30,166 nucleotides of DNA from Bacillota bacterium (GCA_023415635.1 JAEZJV010000025.1:1-30166); one strand, 5' to 3'; shown: positions 6,187 through 14,626, counted from the stretch's first letter. Program-made: numbers and translations. Notes: generated by a model not told the origin, from the sequence alone.

Positions 6187-7716
6187 ATGCTTGATACGGA
6201 TATTAGGGAACAGCTCTCCGAGTATCTGAAATTAATGGAGGGTGAGGTGTTGATTAAGGTCAGCACAGGCTCAGATGAATTGTCTAAGGAAATGAATGCC
6301 CTTTTGGAGGATTTGGGTGCTATGACACCAAAGATCCGAATAGAAGCGGCTAAGTTGTCAAGAACCCCCAGCTTTAGTATTAATCGCATCGGTGAGGATA
6401 CAGGAGTAACCTTTGCAGGGATTCCTTTGGGTCACGAATTTACTTCTTTGGTACTGGCTCTGCTGCAGGTAAGCGGCAGGGCTCCCAGGGTGGATCAGGT
6501 GGTGATAGATCAAATTCGGCAGCTTCGTAAGGAGTACCATTTTGAGACCTATATCAGCTTAAGCTGTCATAATTGTCCTGAGGTTGTACAGGCATTGAAC
6601 TTGATGAGCATCATTAATCCTCTCATTACACATACAATGATTGACGGTTCAGCCTTCAAGGAGGAGGTTGAAAGTAAGGGTATTATGGCGGTGCCCACTA
6701 TCTATCTGAATGGTGAGTCCTTTGGCAGCGGTCGCATGACAATAGAAGAAATTTTGTCGAAGCTTGGCAGTGTACCGGATACAGTGGCTCTTGAGCCGAA
6801 AGCTCCTTTTGACGTATTGGTCATCGGAGGGGGCCCGGCAGGTGCCAGTGCAGCCATCTACGCCGCACGTAAGGGTATTCGCACAGGTATCGTTGCAGAA
6901 CGATTTGGCGGTCAGGTACTGGATACGCTTGGTATAGAGAATTTTATCAGTGTCAAATATACCGAAGGACCGAAGCTTGCAGCCAGTCTGGAGGAGCATG
7001 TGAAGGAATATGAGGTTGATATTATACGCGGCCAACGTGCCAAAAGCCTGCAGAAGAAGGAGCTAATCGAGGTGGAATTGGAGAATGGCGAGTTGTTGCA
7101 GAGCAAGGCGGTCATTCTCTCTACCGGTGCTCGCTGGAGAAATGTGGGTGTACCCGGTGAAAAGGAGCTGAAGAATAAAGGAGTTGCTTATTGTCCCCAT
7201 TGTGACGGACCTCTCTTCAAAGGAAAGAGTGTAGCTGTTATTGGTGGAGGTAATTCCGGTATTGAAGCTGCCATTGATCTTGCGGGAATTGCAGAGCATG
7301 TCACGGTTCTGGAATTTATGCCGGAGTTGAAGGCAGATGCGGTACTGCAGGAACGTCTCTATAGCCTCCCTAATGTCACGGTTTATAAGAATGTACAGAC
7401 CAAGGAAATCACGGGTAGCGACAGAGTGAATGGGATTACCTTTATTGATCGCGCAAATGGGAAGGAACAGCATATTGATCTGCAGGGAGTATTCGTCCAG
7501 ATTGGCCTGGTAGCTAATACTGAATGGTTGGGTGATACTGTGGAGCGAAACCGTATAGGTGAGATTATCGTGGATTCCCGTAATGCAACAAAGCTGGAAG
7601 GGGTATTCGCTGCGGGAGATTGTACGGACAGTCCCTATAAGCAGATTATCATCTCCATGGGTTCAGGTGCTAATGCAGCACTCAGTGCATTTGATTATAT
7701 AATCAGACATGAATAA
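6187..7716 (+). CDS. ahpF: Alkyl hydroperoxide reductase subunit F
   Basis: A 509-residue NAD(P)H:AhpC disulfide reductase. The N-terminal tandem thioredoxin-like domain (about 1-200) carries C127-H-N-C130, which passes electrons to AhpC. The C-terminal thioredoxin-reductase-like part has the FAD motif GGGPAGASAAIYAARKG (near 217), the redox pair C336-P-H-C339-D-G, and the NAD(P)H motif GGGNSGIEAAIDLA. It closes with the FAD-binding FAAGDCTDSPYKQI. All catalytic cysteines are present and the length is normal. AGGAGTG precedes the ATG, 18 bp after ahpC. A terminator follows at 7724-7761. Confidence 0.97.
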   Translation: MLDTDIREQLSEYLKLMEGEVLIKVSTGSDELSKEMNALLEDLGAMTPKIRIEAAKLSRTPSFSINRIGEDTGVTFAGIPLGHEFTSLVLALLQVSGRAPRVDQVVIDQIRQLRKEYHFETYISLSCHNCPEVVQALNLMSIINPLITHTMIDGSAFKEEVESKGIMAVPTIYLNGESFGSGRMTIEEILSKLGSVPDTVALEPKAPFDVLVIGGGPAGASAAIYAARKGIRTGIVAERFGGQVLDTLGIENFISVKYTEGPKLAASLEEHVKEYEVDIIRGQRAKSLQKKELIEVELENGELLQSKAVILSTGARWRNVGVPGEKELKNKGVAYCPHCDGPLFKGKSVAVIGGGNSGIEAAIDLAGIAEHVTVLEFMPELKADAVLQERLYSLPNVTVYKNVQTKEITGSDRVNGITFIDRANGKEQHIDLQGVFVQIGLVANTEWLGDTVERNRIGEIIVDSRNATKLEGVFAAGDCTDSPYKQIIISMGSGANAALSAFDYIIRHE

Positions 7717-7723
7717 AACAAGG

Positions 7724-7761
7724 TTCAGCTTGTTGCTCCTGCTTCAAGCTGAATTCTTTTT
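7724..7761 (+). terminator. Terminator of ahpC-ahpF
   Basis: TTCAGCTTG (7724-7732) pairs with CAAGCTGAA (7745-7753), followed by TTCTTTTTA. It starts eight bases after the ahpF stop. Confidence 0.8.
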
Positions 7762-7795
7762 ATGCAGCAATTCCTTTGCCTCCCTTAATTCACTG

Positions 7796-7824
7796 TTGAC
7801 GTACAGAAAAATATGTGCTACGAT
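7796..7824 (+). promoter_or_regulatory. Promoter of the T-box-proS transcript
   Basis: TTGACG at 7796-7801 and TACGAT at 7819-7824, 17 bp apart, place the transcript start near 7831, just before the T-box stem I. Confidence 0.55.
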
Positions 7825-7830
7825 ACAACA

Positions 7831-8158
7831 AATAATAACAGAAGCGATGATAAGAAATAGTAGATATTTCAGGATTTTCAGAGAGAAGATGGAAGGTGTG
7901 AATCTTCATGAATGAAATATTGAACCCATCTTTGAGCTGTGACCCGAACGTCTTTGATCAGTAGGCATCACCGGATTTCCACCGTTATCAGGAGTAAGTA
8001 TAAAGCATAAAAGGATGCTTCGTACTGTTAAGAGCAGAGAAAAGGTATACGGGATAGGTAGTATAAGTTTTGTATACGCATAACCCTCTCTGAATTTAGG
8101 TGGTAACACGGATGAAATATTCGCCCTAAGTTGACTTTGGTCAACTTAGGGTTTTTTT
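7831..8158 (+). promoter_or_regulatory. T-box riboswitch, proline-specific, controlling proS
   Basis: The leader senses uncharged tRNA-Pro. Stem I is visible: the specifier-loop AGTA (around 7858-7861), a stem ATATTTCA / TGAAATAT, the AGAGAG and GGTGTGAATC distal elements, and then GAA-CCC. This puts the proline codon CCC at 7925-7927 in the specifier position. The T-box core is TTTAGGTGGTAACACGG, whose TGGT (8101-8104) complements the ACCA end of tRNA carrying an A discriminator. A strong terminator (8124-8158) follows. The specifier agrees with the downstream gene being prolyl-tRNA synthetase. The left edge is estimated from the promoter. A 68-codon frame over this region is not a gene. Confidence 0.9.
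8124..8158 (+). terminator. T-box regulatory terminator
   Basis: CCCTAAGTTGAC (8124-8135) pairs perfectly with GTCAACTTAGGG (8140-8151), followed by seven T. It competes with the antiterminator made by the T-box core immediately upstream. Confidence 0.92.
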
Positions 8159-8229
8159 ATTTTTCGATTATGAGTCCTGCTTTTCTTTACGCCTTTGTTA
8201 TTAAAAATAATAAATGGAGGAAATGTGTT

Positions 8230-9951
8230 ATGAAGCTTAGTAATCTGGTAGGAGTCAGGTTTAAGGAAAGGCCGTCGGACTGTGTTGTTGACAGTCATGC
8301 CTTTATGGTTCGGGGTGGGTATATACAGTATATGGCGAACGGAATATATTCCTCTTTCACACCACTTAGGAATATCACGAAGAAGCTGGAACAGATCATC
8401 AGGGAGGAGATGGACCTTATTGACGGGCAGGAGGTTCTGTTTCCTGTCGTGCTTCCAGGCTCTCTATGGGAGGAATCAGGCAGATATACTGGTGTTGGGA
8501 ATGAACTTCTGCGCTTTACGGATCGTAATCAAAATCCGATGTTACTGGCAATGACTCATGAAGAGGCGGCGGTGCATTTGGTCAGGGACTATGCTCAGAG
8601 TTATACGAAGTATCCGTTTATGATTTACCAGATTCAGACGAAATTTCGTGATGAACCCCGTCCGAGAGCAGGACTCATCAGGGTCCGGGAATTCACTATG
8701 AAAGATGCATACTCCTTTCATACCTCATGGGAGGACTTAAAGCAATATTACCAGAGGTGTATTCATGCGTATGAGAGAATTTTTAAAAGAGTAGGATTAC
8801 CGGAGGTGATCTCTGTTGAAGCCGATTCCGGTATGATGGGAGGTAATATTTCTCATGAATTTATGCTACTGACACCAATTGGGGAAGACAGCATCGCTGT
8901 CTGTAAGTCCTGTGGGTATAAGGCCAATATGGAGGTAGCAGAAAATATTGTCCACAGTGAGAATCAGTTGAAGGAGACTTCGATTGAACGGGTGTATACA
9001 GCAGAAGAAGCTACAATTGAAGAACTTGTGAAGCTTTTGAAGGTTCCGGTTGAAAATACCTGTAAGGCGGTGGTATATCAGAAGAATACTACGAATGAAT
9101 ACATCATCGTGTTTCTTCGGGGAGATTTGGATGTGAATGAAACTAAGCTGACCAAGCTCCTTGGAGCAGAAATCCATCCGGCGTGTATAACCAAAGAAAG
9201 TGGTCTGATAGCTGGTTATATCGGTCCTTATGGACTAAAGTGTAAGCATACAGTCCTTTTTGACAGATCGCTTCAGGGGATAAAAAATCTGATCTGTGGA
9301 GCAAATGAAGCAGGCTATCATATCTCGGGCTTTTCCGTGGAAAGGGATTATGGTCAAGTGAAATTTTATGACCTTACGAAGATTAAGGAAGGAGGAATAT
9401 GTCCGGCCTGCGGCAGGAATACGATCTCAGTCGTAAGGGGAATTGAGGTTGGTAACATCTTTCAGCTTGGGACGAAATATACTGAGACTATGAACATGCA
9501 GTATGTGAATGCAGAGGGAGAGTACCATTATCCTTTGATGTGCTGCTATGGTATCGGAATTGGAAGGCTGGCAGCGTCTATATGTGAAATACATCATGAC
9601 GAATATGGGCCTGTCTGGCCAATGGCAGTGGCACCCTGGCAGGTACATTTATGTTGTCTCCGCTCTGATGCTGCTGATACGAAGGCCTGTGCAGACAGTC
9701 TTTATGAAGAGCTTAAGTCCTCAGGCTTTGAGGTTATCTATGATGACAGGGAGGTCAGAGCAGGGGTTATGTTCTCCGATGCGGATCTGCTTGGAGTTCC
9801 GATCCGGGTGATTGTCAGTCCGAAGAATTTAGAGGAGGATAGTATTGAAATTTCTACCAGAGATAAGAGTATCAGTAGAAAAATCAGGAGGACTGAAGCC
9901 CTGTCAGTAATTGTAGATCTGTGGCAGGAGCTGATTAATAAATTCAAATAA
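8230..9951 (+). CDS. proS: Prolyl-tRNA synthetase
   Basis: A 573-residue class II synthetase that attaches proline to tRNA-Pro. I place the start at ATG 8230 (MKLSNLVGVRF), behind TGGAGG; the longer open frame from 8131 begins inside the T-box terminator and cannot be translated usefully. Motif 2 FRDEPRPRAGLIRVREF lies near residue 138. An insertion (about 220-410), typical of the bacterial ProS that edits Ala-tRNA-Pro, is present, followed by class II motif 3 (GIGIGRLAAS) and the C-terminal anticodon-binding domain (from about 467, VAPWQVHLCCL). Length is normal. Expression is controlled by the proline T-box. Confidence 0.95.
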   Translation: MKLSNLVGVRFKERPSDCVVDSHAFMVRGGYIQYMANGIYSSFTPLRNITKKLEQIIREEMDLIDGQEVLFPVVLPGSLWEESGRYTGVGNELLRFTDRNQNPMLLAMTHEEAAVHLVRDYAQSYTKYPFMIYQIQTKFRDEPRPRAGLIRVREFTMKDAYSFHTSWEDLKQYYQRCIHAYERIFKRVGLPEVISVEADSGMMGGNISHEFMLLTPIGEDSIAVCKSCGYKANMEVAENIVHSENQLKETSIERVYTAEEATIEELVKLLKVPVENTCKAVVYQKNTTNEYIIVFLRGDLDVNETKLTKLLGAEIHPACITKESGLIAGYIGPYGLKCKHTVLFDRSLQGIKNLICGANEAGYHISGFSVERDYGQVKFYDLTKIKEGGICPACGRNTISVVRGIEVGNIFQLGTKYTETMNMQYVNAEGEYHYPLMCCYGIGIGRLAASICEIHHDEYGPVWPMAVAPWQVHLCCLRSDAADTKACADSLYEELKSSGFEVIYDDREVRAGVMFSDADLLGVPIRVIVSPKNLEEDSIEISTRDKSISRKIRRTEALSVIVDLWQELINKFK

Positions 9952-9976
9952 ACCTGTATTTCGTAATATCTTGGTA

Positions 9977-10005
9977 TTGTCAGAAGAAATAACATGATTT
10001 ATGAT
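9977..10005 (+). promoter_or_regulatory. Promoter for the HAD-family gene
   Basis: TTGTCA at 9977-9982 and TATGAT at 10000-10005 are 17 bp apart, 40 bp before the chosen start. Each hexamer differs from consensus at one position. No terminator is visible between proS and this gene, so read-through from proS is also possible. Confidence 0.5.
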
Positions 10006-10044
10006 GATAATATAGACATTCTTATAGATAAGGAGTATACGATC

Positions 10045-10725
10045 ATGAAGATTAAGGTACTCAGCTTTGATATATTTCAGACCTTAGTCGATGTAAATCA
10101 ACGAATACCTCAGATATGGAAGGGAATACTTGGAGATGCATATACCAGCGCAGATGGTATACGGGGGGCCAGGGGCATTCTTGAACATTATCCCACATCC
10201 CTTCAGAAAGCCATAACCTCTGATCGTTTTTATACTATGAAAGAGATCTATCTGGATTGTGCAGATAATGCTATAAAGCAGGCCAGCCATTCGGTTACGG
10301 CAGAAACTGTAGTAGAACATCTGTTGTTTCAGCATTCTATGGCGCCTCTTTACGAGGATGTTACGGAGTGTATGAAACGGCTCCATAAAAAATATAGAAT
10401 TATTTTATCCAGTGATTCTAACCATATTATGGTTGACGGGCTGTTAAAGAATTTTATCTATGATGATTTATTTATCTCGGAGGATTTAAAATGCTATAAA
10501 GAAAACCTGGATGGTGGTTTTTTCCGCCAGGTGGTTGAGAGTATTGGGATTCTGCCGGGAGAAATGCTGCACATCGGTGACAGCAGAAGCGATATCCTGG
10601 GTGCAAGGCGTATCGGAGTGGCAAGCTGTTGGATTAACCGCGAGCATCGCTTATGGAGACATGAAATCCAGCCCGAGTATGAGATACATGATTTATGGGA
10701 GCTGGAAGCCTTACTGGATTTTTAA
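10045..10725 (+). CDS. HAD-superfamily hydrolase
   Basis: A 226-residue haloacid-dehalogenase-fold protein. Motif I is SFDIFQTLVD with nucleophile D9; motif II is IILSSDSN; a Lys of motif III lies in CYKENLDG; motif IV is HIGDSRSDILGA. The residue two after the nucleophile is Phe, not the Asp normally used as acid/base by phosphatases, resembling dehalogenase-like members (F-D-x-[YF]-G-T). Substrate unknown; a phosphatase role is not assured. The ATG at 10045 follows TAAGGAGTATACG and is preferred to an in-frame ATG at 9994, which lies within the probable promoter spacer. Confidence 0.8.
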   Translation: MKIKVLSFDIFQTLVDVNQRIPQIWKGILGDAYTSADGIRGARGILEHYPTSLQKAITSDRFYTMKEIYLDCADNAIKQASHSVTAETVVEHLLFQHSMAPLYEDVTECMKRLHKKYRIILSSDSNHIMVDGLLKNFIYDDLFISEDLKCYKENLDGGFFRQVVESIGILPGEMLHIGDSRSDILGARRIGVASCWINREHRLWRHEIQPEYEIHDLWELEALLDF

Positions 10726-10736
10726 CAAATAAATAA

Positions 10737-10768
10737 GGAGGAACCTAATCATCCTGATCAGGTCCTCC
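10737..10768 (+). terminator. Hairpin between the HAD and transglutaminase-like genes
   Basis: GGAGGAACCT (10737-10746) pairs with AGGTCCTCC (10760-10768) with one bulged A. No T run follows, so it may be a partial terminator or a processing site. The left arm looks like a ribosome site but no start codon follows it. Confidence 0.4.
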
Positions 10769-10795
10769 GCATGCTATACGTTTGGAGGAGCTGAC

Positions 10796-11680
10796 ATGAG
10801 AAGGAGTACTGTCATTCTACTTTTATTTGTAATTCTTTTAATCATTCCTATGGAACAGGTGTCATATGCGAAGGCCGATCAGGCAATAAGAATCATAGGT
10901 TTATCTAAAGAGGCTTCACAGGAAGTGCTTAGTACGAAAAAGCAGGTGGCAGATGTAATCAGAATAGGTCTGCTTAATCGAGAAGAGAGAATTCAAGTAA
11001 AAATGAAATATTCTGTCCTTAAGAAAGTTCAGGATATGAGTACTTTCCTTGAGGAGATCGTGATGGTGAATGATAAAGCTACTTCCAAGGATGCTGATTA
11101 TCTTCAATATTCAATAAAGCAATGGTATATGAAGACCGCCTGGATCGAAGGAGGAGATGCAACAGTTACACTGGAGATCGTATATAAGTGCTCCAATTCG
11201 GAAGAAAAGAAGCTGGACAGGATGATTAAAACCGCAATGGAGACACTTGAACTGGCAGGGAAAACAGATTATGAGAAGGTAAAGGAGATTCATGATTATA
11301 TTATCAACAGAGTTGATTATGATACTACGCTAAGAAGAACCTCTGCATATGATGCTCTGATCAACAAGTCTGCTGTTTGCGAAGGCTATGCCATGGCAGC
11401 GTACAGGATGTTTACCGAGGCCGGATTGGAATCAAGAATTATCACAGGAACAGGCAACGGCGTTCCACACGCATGGAATATCGTAAAGATAGAGGGAAAA
11501 TGGTATAATGTCGATCTTACCTGGGATGATCCCTTAACCCATGAAGGGGAAGCAGTTCTGACCTATGATTACTTCTTAAAAAATGACAAGGAATTCTCTG
11601 ATCATAAAAGAGATGCTGTATATAGAACGGATAATTTTTTAAAGGAATATCCTATTTCAAAGATCAGCTATTCAGAATAG
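10796..11680 (+). CDS. Secreted transglutaminase-like protein
   Basis: A 294-residue protein with an N-terminal signal sequence (about 1-26, STVILLLFVILLIIP core, then SYAKA). A region of unknown fold follows, and then a transglutaminase/protease-like domain (PF01841) from about 160. The Cys-His-Asp triad is complete: C195 in AVCEGYAM, H225 in PHAWNIV, D240 in NVDLTWDDP. Such proteins act outside the membrane as cysteine peptidases or cross-linkers of cell-wall or coat proteins; the substrate is unknown. The start follows TTTGGAGGAG. Its stop codon falls inside a small CAGAA-TAG-TTCTG hairpin. Confidence 0.82.
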   Translation: MRRSTVILLLFVILLIIPMEQVSYAKADQAIRIIGLSKEASQEVLSTKKQVADVIRIGLLNREERIQVKMKYSVLKKVQDMSTFLEEIVMVNDKATSKDADYLQYSIKQWYMKTAWIEGGDATVTLEIVYKCSNSEEKKLDRMIKTAMETLELAGKTDYEKVKEIHDYIINRVDYDTTLRRTSAYDALINKSAVCEGYAMAAYRMFTEAGLESRIITGTGNGVPHAWNIVKIEGKWYNVDLTWDDPLTHEGEAVLTYDYFLKNDKEFSDHKRDAVYRTDNFLKEYPISKISYSE

Positions 11681-11761
11681 TTCTGCTTTGTCAATCGGTC
11701 TGGGATTTCATCATGTGGGACATCTCCCTGAGAGCCATATAAAACACCCGCTAAAAATTTC

Positions 11762-11790
11762 TTTTAAAACATAACCATTAATGTTATAAT
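11762..11790 (+). promoter_or_regulatory. Putative promoter ahead of the structured gdpP leader
   Basis: A perfect TATAAT at 11785-11790 with a poor -35 (TTTTAA, 11762-11767, 17-bp spacing). Transcription from here would start near 11797, within the left arm of the structured element. Confidence 0.4.
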
Positions 11791-11932
11791 GTACGGGATA
11801 AGCTAAGGTCAGTGATGTAATGGTCTGCCAGAAGCATAAAATGCTTCAGGGCAGGCGTTTACATCACTGACCGCGCAACGCGAGCTGAACAAGCTGCGGA
11901 AAGCAGCTGGGTCAGCAAAGCTTATCCCGTAC
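11791..11932. repeat. Branched inverted-repeat element upstream of gdpP
   Basis: This 142-bp segment folds on paper into nested stems. P1 is GTACGGGATAAGCT (11791-11804) with its exact complement at 11919-11932. P2 is GGTCAGTGATGTAA (11807-11820) with its exact complement at 11859-11872. P3 inside P2 is CTGCC..GGCAG with GAAGCAT/ATGCTTC. P4 is GCTGA..TCAGC enclosing AGCTGC-GGAAA-GCAGCT. Perfect 14-bp arms suggest either a structured RNA or a miniature palindromic element. I do not recognise it as a known riboswitch. Confidence 0.75.
11822..11879 (+). repeat. 58-bp direct repeat, copy 1
   Basis: Starts GGTCTGCCAGAAGCATAAAA and ends CATCACTGACCGCGCAAC. It is identical at all 58 positions to 11945-12002. 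It comprises stem P3 and the right arm of stem P2 of the structured element. Confidence 0.92.
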
Positions 11933-11944
11933 AGGGAAAAGAGA

Positions 11945-12002
11945 GGTCTGCCAGAAGCATAAAATGCTTCAGGGCAGGCGTTTACATCACTGACCGCGCA
12001 AC
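11945..12002 (+). repeat. 58-bp direct repeat, copy 2
   Basis: Exact copy of 11822-11879, offset by 123 bp. It ends 32 bp before the gdpP start. It carries a second right arm for stem P2 (11982-11995), which could pair with the single left arm at 11807-11820 in place of copy 1. Confidence 0.92.
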
Positions 12003-12034
12003 TATTACTTATTTCACAGATAAGGAGTTAAAAC

Positions 12035-14095
12035 ATGAGCCGTAAACTTAAAGTGAAAGGAGCACTTCGGGTATACTTACTCTGGCCTGCCATTTTGACG
12101 GTGGTATTGCTGTGTATGAATTTGATTATGTATCCGATAGACCGACTGGCAGGATATGTTATGACTGCCTTTACCTTTCTATACTTTATTATGGCAATGG
12201 CAATATATTTGACAAAACGTAATAAAATTGCCGCAGAGCTTGTACGTTATGCAATGGATTATGGTCAGGTACAGAGGCGCTTATTAAAGGAATTGAATTT
12301 GCCCTATGCAATACTCGATCTGGAAGGCAGGATGCAATGGGGAAATGATGAATTCATGGATATTATTCAAGAGAAAAGTGCGGCAAGGCGTTCCATTTCC
12401 AATATCTTCCCTGAGGTTACAGAGGATACTCTGCCCAAGAAGGAGAAGGATGAGATCCTTCATGTGGTATTGAATGGTCGTAATTACCGAGTATTGCTTC
12501 GTAAGGTGATTACACCTGATTTTGATGACAGCTTAAACACTCATTTCCTGGATGCGGAGGAATGCTGGGATGATAGAAATGCTCTTATAGCTATGTATCT
12601 GTATGATGAGACAGAGATGATTACCCTCCTGAAGGAAAACAAGGAGCAGAAGCTGGTTACTGGTCTCCTCTACATCGACAACTATGAGGAAGCACTCGAA
12701 AGCATCGACGAAGTAAGACGTTCCTTGTTAACTGCTCTTGTGGATAGAAAAATCAATAAATACATGCAGGGTCTTGATGCCATCATCAAGAAGCTTGAGA
12801 AGGATAAATATATTTTTGTATTTCAACAGAAATACCTGCCCTATCTTCAGACCAGCAAATTTGCTGTCTTAGAGGAGGTCAGAAGTGTAAATATCGGTAA
12901 CGAGATGTCTGTTACCATCAGTATCGGCCTCGGAGTAAATGCAGACACATATATCAGCGGGTATGAATATGCTCGTGCTGCCATCGATCTGGCACTTGGA
13001 CGCGGGGGAGACCAGGCGGTTATCAAGGACAGGGAGAAGATATCCTATTACGGCGGAAAGAGCATTCAGGTAGAGAAGAGCACCCGTGTAAAAGCAAGGG
13101 TGAAGGCACATGCTTTTCGTGAATTTGTGGAAGCCAAGGACAAAATTGTAATCATGGGTCATAAAATCGGAGATGTTGATTCCTTCGGATCAGCCATCGG
13201 AGTATACCGGATTGCAAAATCTTTTAATAAGAAATCACATATTGTCATTAACGAAGTAACCTCCTCTCTTCGCCCGTTGATGAATAAATTTGCCGGGAAC
13301 CCGGATTATGAAGAGGATATGTTTATAAAAAATGACCAGGCGAAGGAGATTGTGGATATTAATACCCTTTTGGTCATTGTTGATGTAAACCGCCCAAGCT
13401 ATCTGGAATGTGCAGAATTATTGGAGCGCACAAAGACAATCGTTATTTTCGACCATCATCGCCAGACGAATGAAGCAATCGATTCCGCGGTTCTTTCCTA
13501 TGTAGAGCCCTATGCTTCCTCCACCAGCGAGATGATTGCCGAGATTATGCAGTATATCGGCGGTAATTTGAAGCTGAGGCCTCTTGAGGCGGATGCACTC
13601 TATGCCGGTATCATGATAGATACGAACAATTTCCTAACGAAGAGCGGTGTTCGTACCTTTGAAGCAGCTGCATATCTTCGCCGGAGCGGTGCGGATGTTA
13701 CAAGAATACGGAAATCCTTCCGTAGTGAGATGACAGACTTTAAGATAAAGGCAGATGCCATCAACAGTACGGAGATTTACCTGGAACATTTCGCTATAGC
13801 GGTCTGTGCCAGCTCCGAAGTGGACAGCCCGATGATCCTAGGGGCTCAGGTGGCCAATGAGCTATTAAATATTAATGATATCAAGGCTACTTTTGTATTG
13901 ACGGATTTCAACGAAAAGATATATATCAGTGCTAGATCCATAGATGAAGTCAATGTTCAGGTCATAATGGAAAAGCTGGGCGGCGGTGGACATTTAAGCG
14001 TCGCAGGATCTCAACTTGAGAACACCACCATTCAGGATGCAATCATTAAATTAAAGACTACTTTAACAAAGATGCACGAAGAGGGTGAATTATAG
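12035..14095 (+). CDS. gdpP: Cyclic-di-AMP phosphodiesterase GdpP
   Basis: A 686-residue membrane-bound enzyme that degrades c-di-AMP to pApA. Two transmembrane segments (about 14-33 and 41-60) are followed by a PAS domain (about 85-175), a degenerate GGDEF domain (about 205-330) and the DHH/DHHA1 catalytic part. The metal-binding motifs are present: MGHKIGDVDSFG near 373, DVNRPS, FDHHR near 471, and GGGGH near 648. Length and domain order match Bacillus GdpP/YybT. The GGDEF signature is lost, as is usual. The start follows TAAGGAG. rplI begins 30 bp later and dnaB follows, the conserved order. The unusual repeat-rich leader directly upstream is the likely place for control. Confidence 0.95.
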   Translation: MSRKLKVKGALRVYLLWPAILTVVLLCMNLIMYPIDRLAGYVMTAFTFLYFIMAMAIYLTKRNKIAAELVRYAMDYGQVQRRLLKELNLPYAILDLEGRMQWGNDEFMDIIQEKSAARRSISNIFPEVTEDTLPKKEKDEILHVVLNGRNYRVLLRKVITPDFDDSLNTHFLDAEECWDDRNALIAMYLYDETEMITLLKENKEQKLVTGLLYIDNYEEALESIDEVRRSLLTALVDRKINKYMQGLDAIIKKLEKDKYIFVFQQKYLPYLQTSKFAVLEEVRSVNIGNEMSVTISIGLGVNADTYISGYEYARAAIDLALGRGGDQAVIKDREKISYYGGKSIQVEKSTRVKARVKAHAFREFVEAKDKIVIMGHKIGDVDSFGSAIGVYRIAKSFNKKSHIVINEVTSSLRPLMNKFAGNPDYEEDMFIKNDQAKEIVDINTLLVIVDVNRPSYLECAELLERTKTIVIFDHHRQTNEAIDSAVLSYVEPYASSTSEMIAEIMQYIGGNLKLRPLEADALYAGIMIDTNNFLTKSGVRTFEAAAYLRRSGADVTRIRKSFRSEMTDFKIKADAINSTEIYLEHFAIAVCASSEVDSPMILGAQVANELLNINDIKATFVLTDFNEKIYISARSIDEVNVQVIMEKLGGGGHLSVAGSQLENTTIQDAIIKLKTTLTKMHEEGEL

Positions 14096-14125
14096 CACTA
14101 TTCGAAAGGTAAAGGAGAGAGACAG

Positions 14126-14572
14126 ATGGAGATTATATTATTACAGGATGTTAAGACCTTGGGAAAGAAGGGCGAGATAGTTAAGGTCAGCGATGGTTAT
14201 GCCCGTAATTTCATTTTACCGAAAAAGCTTGGACTAGAAGCTACTAAACAGAATTTGTATGATTTAAATATGCAAAAGGCGGCAGAGGAAAAGAAGCAGA
14301 AAGAGCTTTTGGAGGAAGCAAGGGCTTTCGGAAAAAAGCTGGAGGAGCTTACGATCAAGGTCTCAATCAAAGCAGGAGAAGGCGGTAAGACCTTTGGGTC
14401 TGTATCCACGAAGGAAATCACGGAGGCTGCTAAAAAGCAATACAATCTTGACATTGATAAGAAGAAGCTGCAGCTATCGGATCCGATTAAAAACGCGGGA
14501 TCCTATACAGTTGCTGTTAAGCTGCATCCGCAGGTAACCGCGGAATTGAAGGTAAAGGTTGAAGCCATCTAG
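14126..14572 (+). CDS. rplI: 50S ribosomal protein L9
   Basis: A 148-residue L9 with its two domains: the N-terminal rRNA-binding part (MEIILLQDVKTLGKKGE, then VSDGYARNFILPKKLG), a long lysine-rich connecting helix (about 45-78), and the C-terminal domain with AGEGGKTFGSVSTKEI. L9 reaches out from the L1 stalk base of the large subunit and helps keep the reading frame. Length is typical. AAAGGAGAG precedes the ATG. It is the middle gene of gdpP-rplI-dnaB. Confidence 0.97.
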   Translation: MEIILLQDVKTLGKKGEIVKVSDGYARNFILPKKLGLEATKQNLYDLNMQKAAEEKKQKELLEEARAFGKKLEELTIKVSIKAGEGGKTFGSVSTKEITEAAKKQYNLDIDKKKLQLSDPIKNAGSYTVAVKLHPQVTAELKVKVEAI

Positions 14573-14626
14573 CCGCCGGATTGCTTACAGTACAGGGATT
14601 TCAATTCTGCGAGGAGGATACCTTAG

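Noticed and set aside
7709..7915. 68-codon plus-strand open frame after ahpF
   Set aside because: It overlaps the ahpF terminator, the T-box promoter and stem I; it has no ribosome site and no protein-like character.
8131..8229. Upstream extension of proS
   Set aside because: It would start inside the T-box terminator; ATG 8230 has a proper ribosome site and gives the normal ProS N-terminus.
11791..12034. Known c-di-AMP (ydaO) riboswitch in front of gdpP
   Set aside because: None of the conserved ydaO segments can be seen; the stems have perfect arms not typical of that class.
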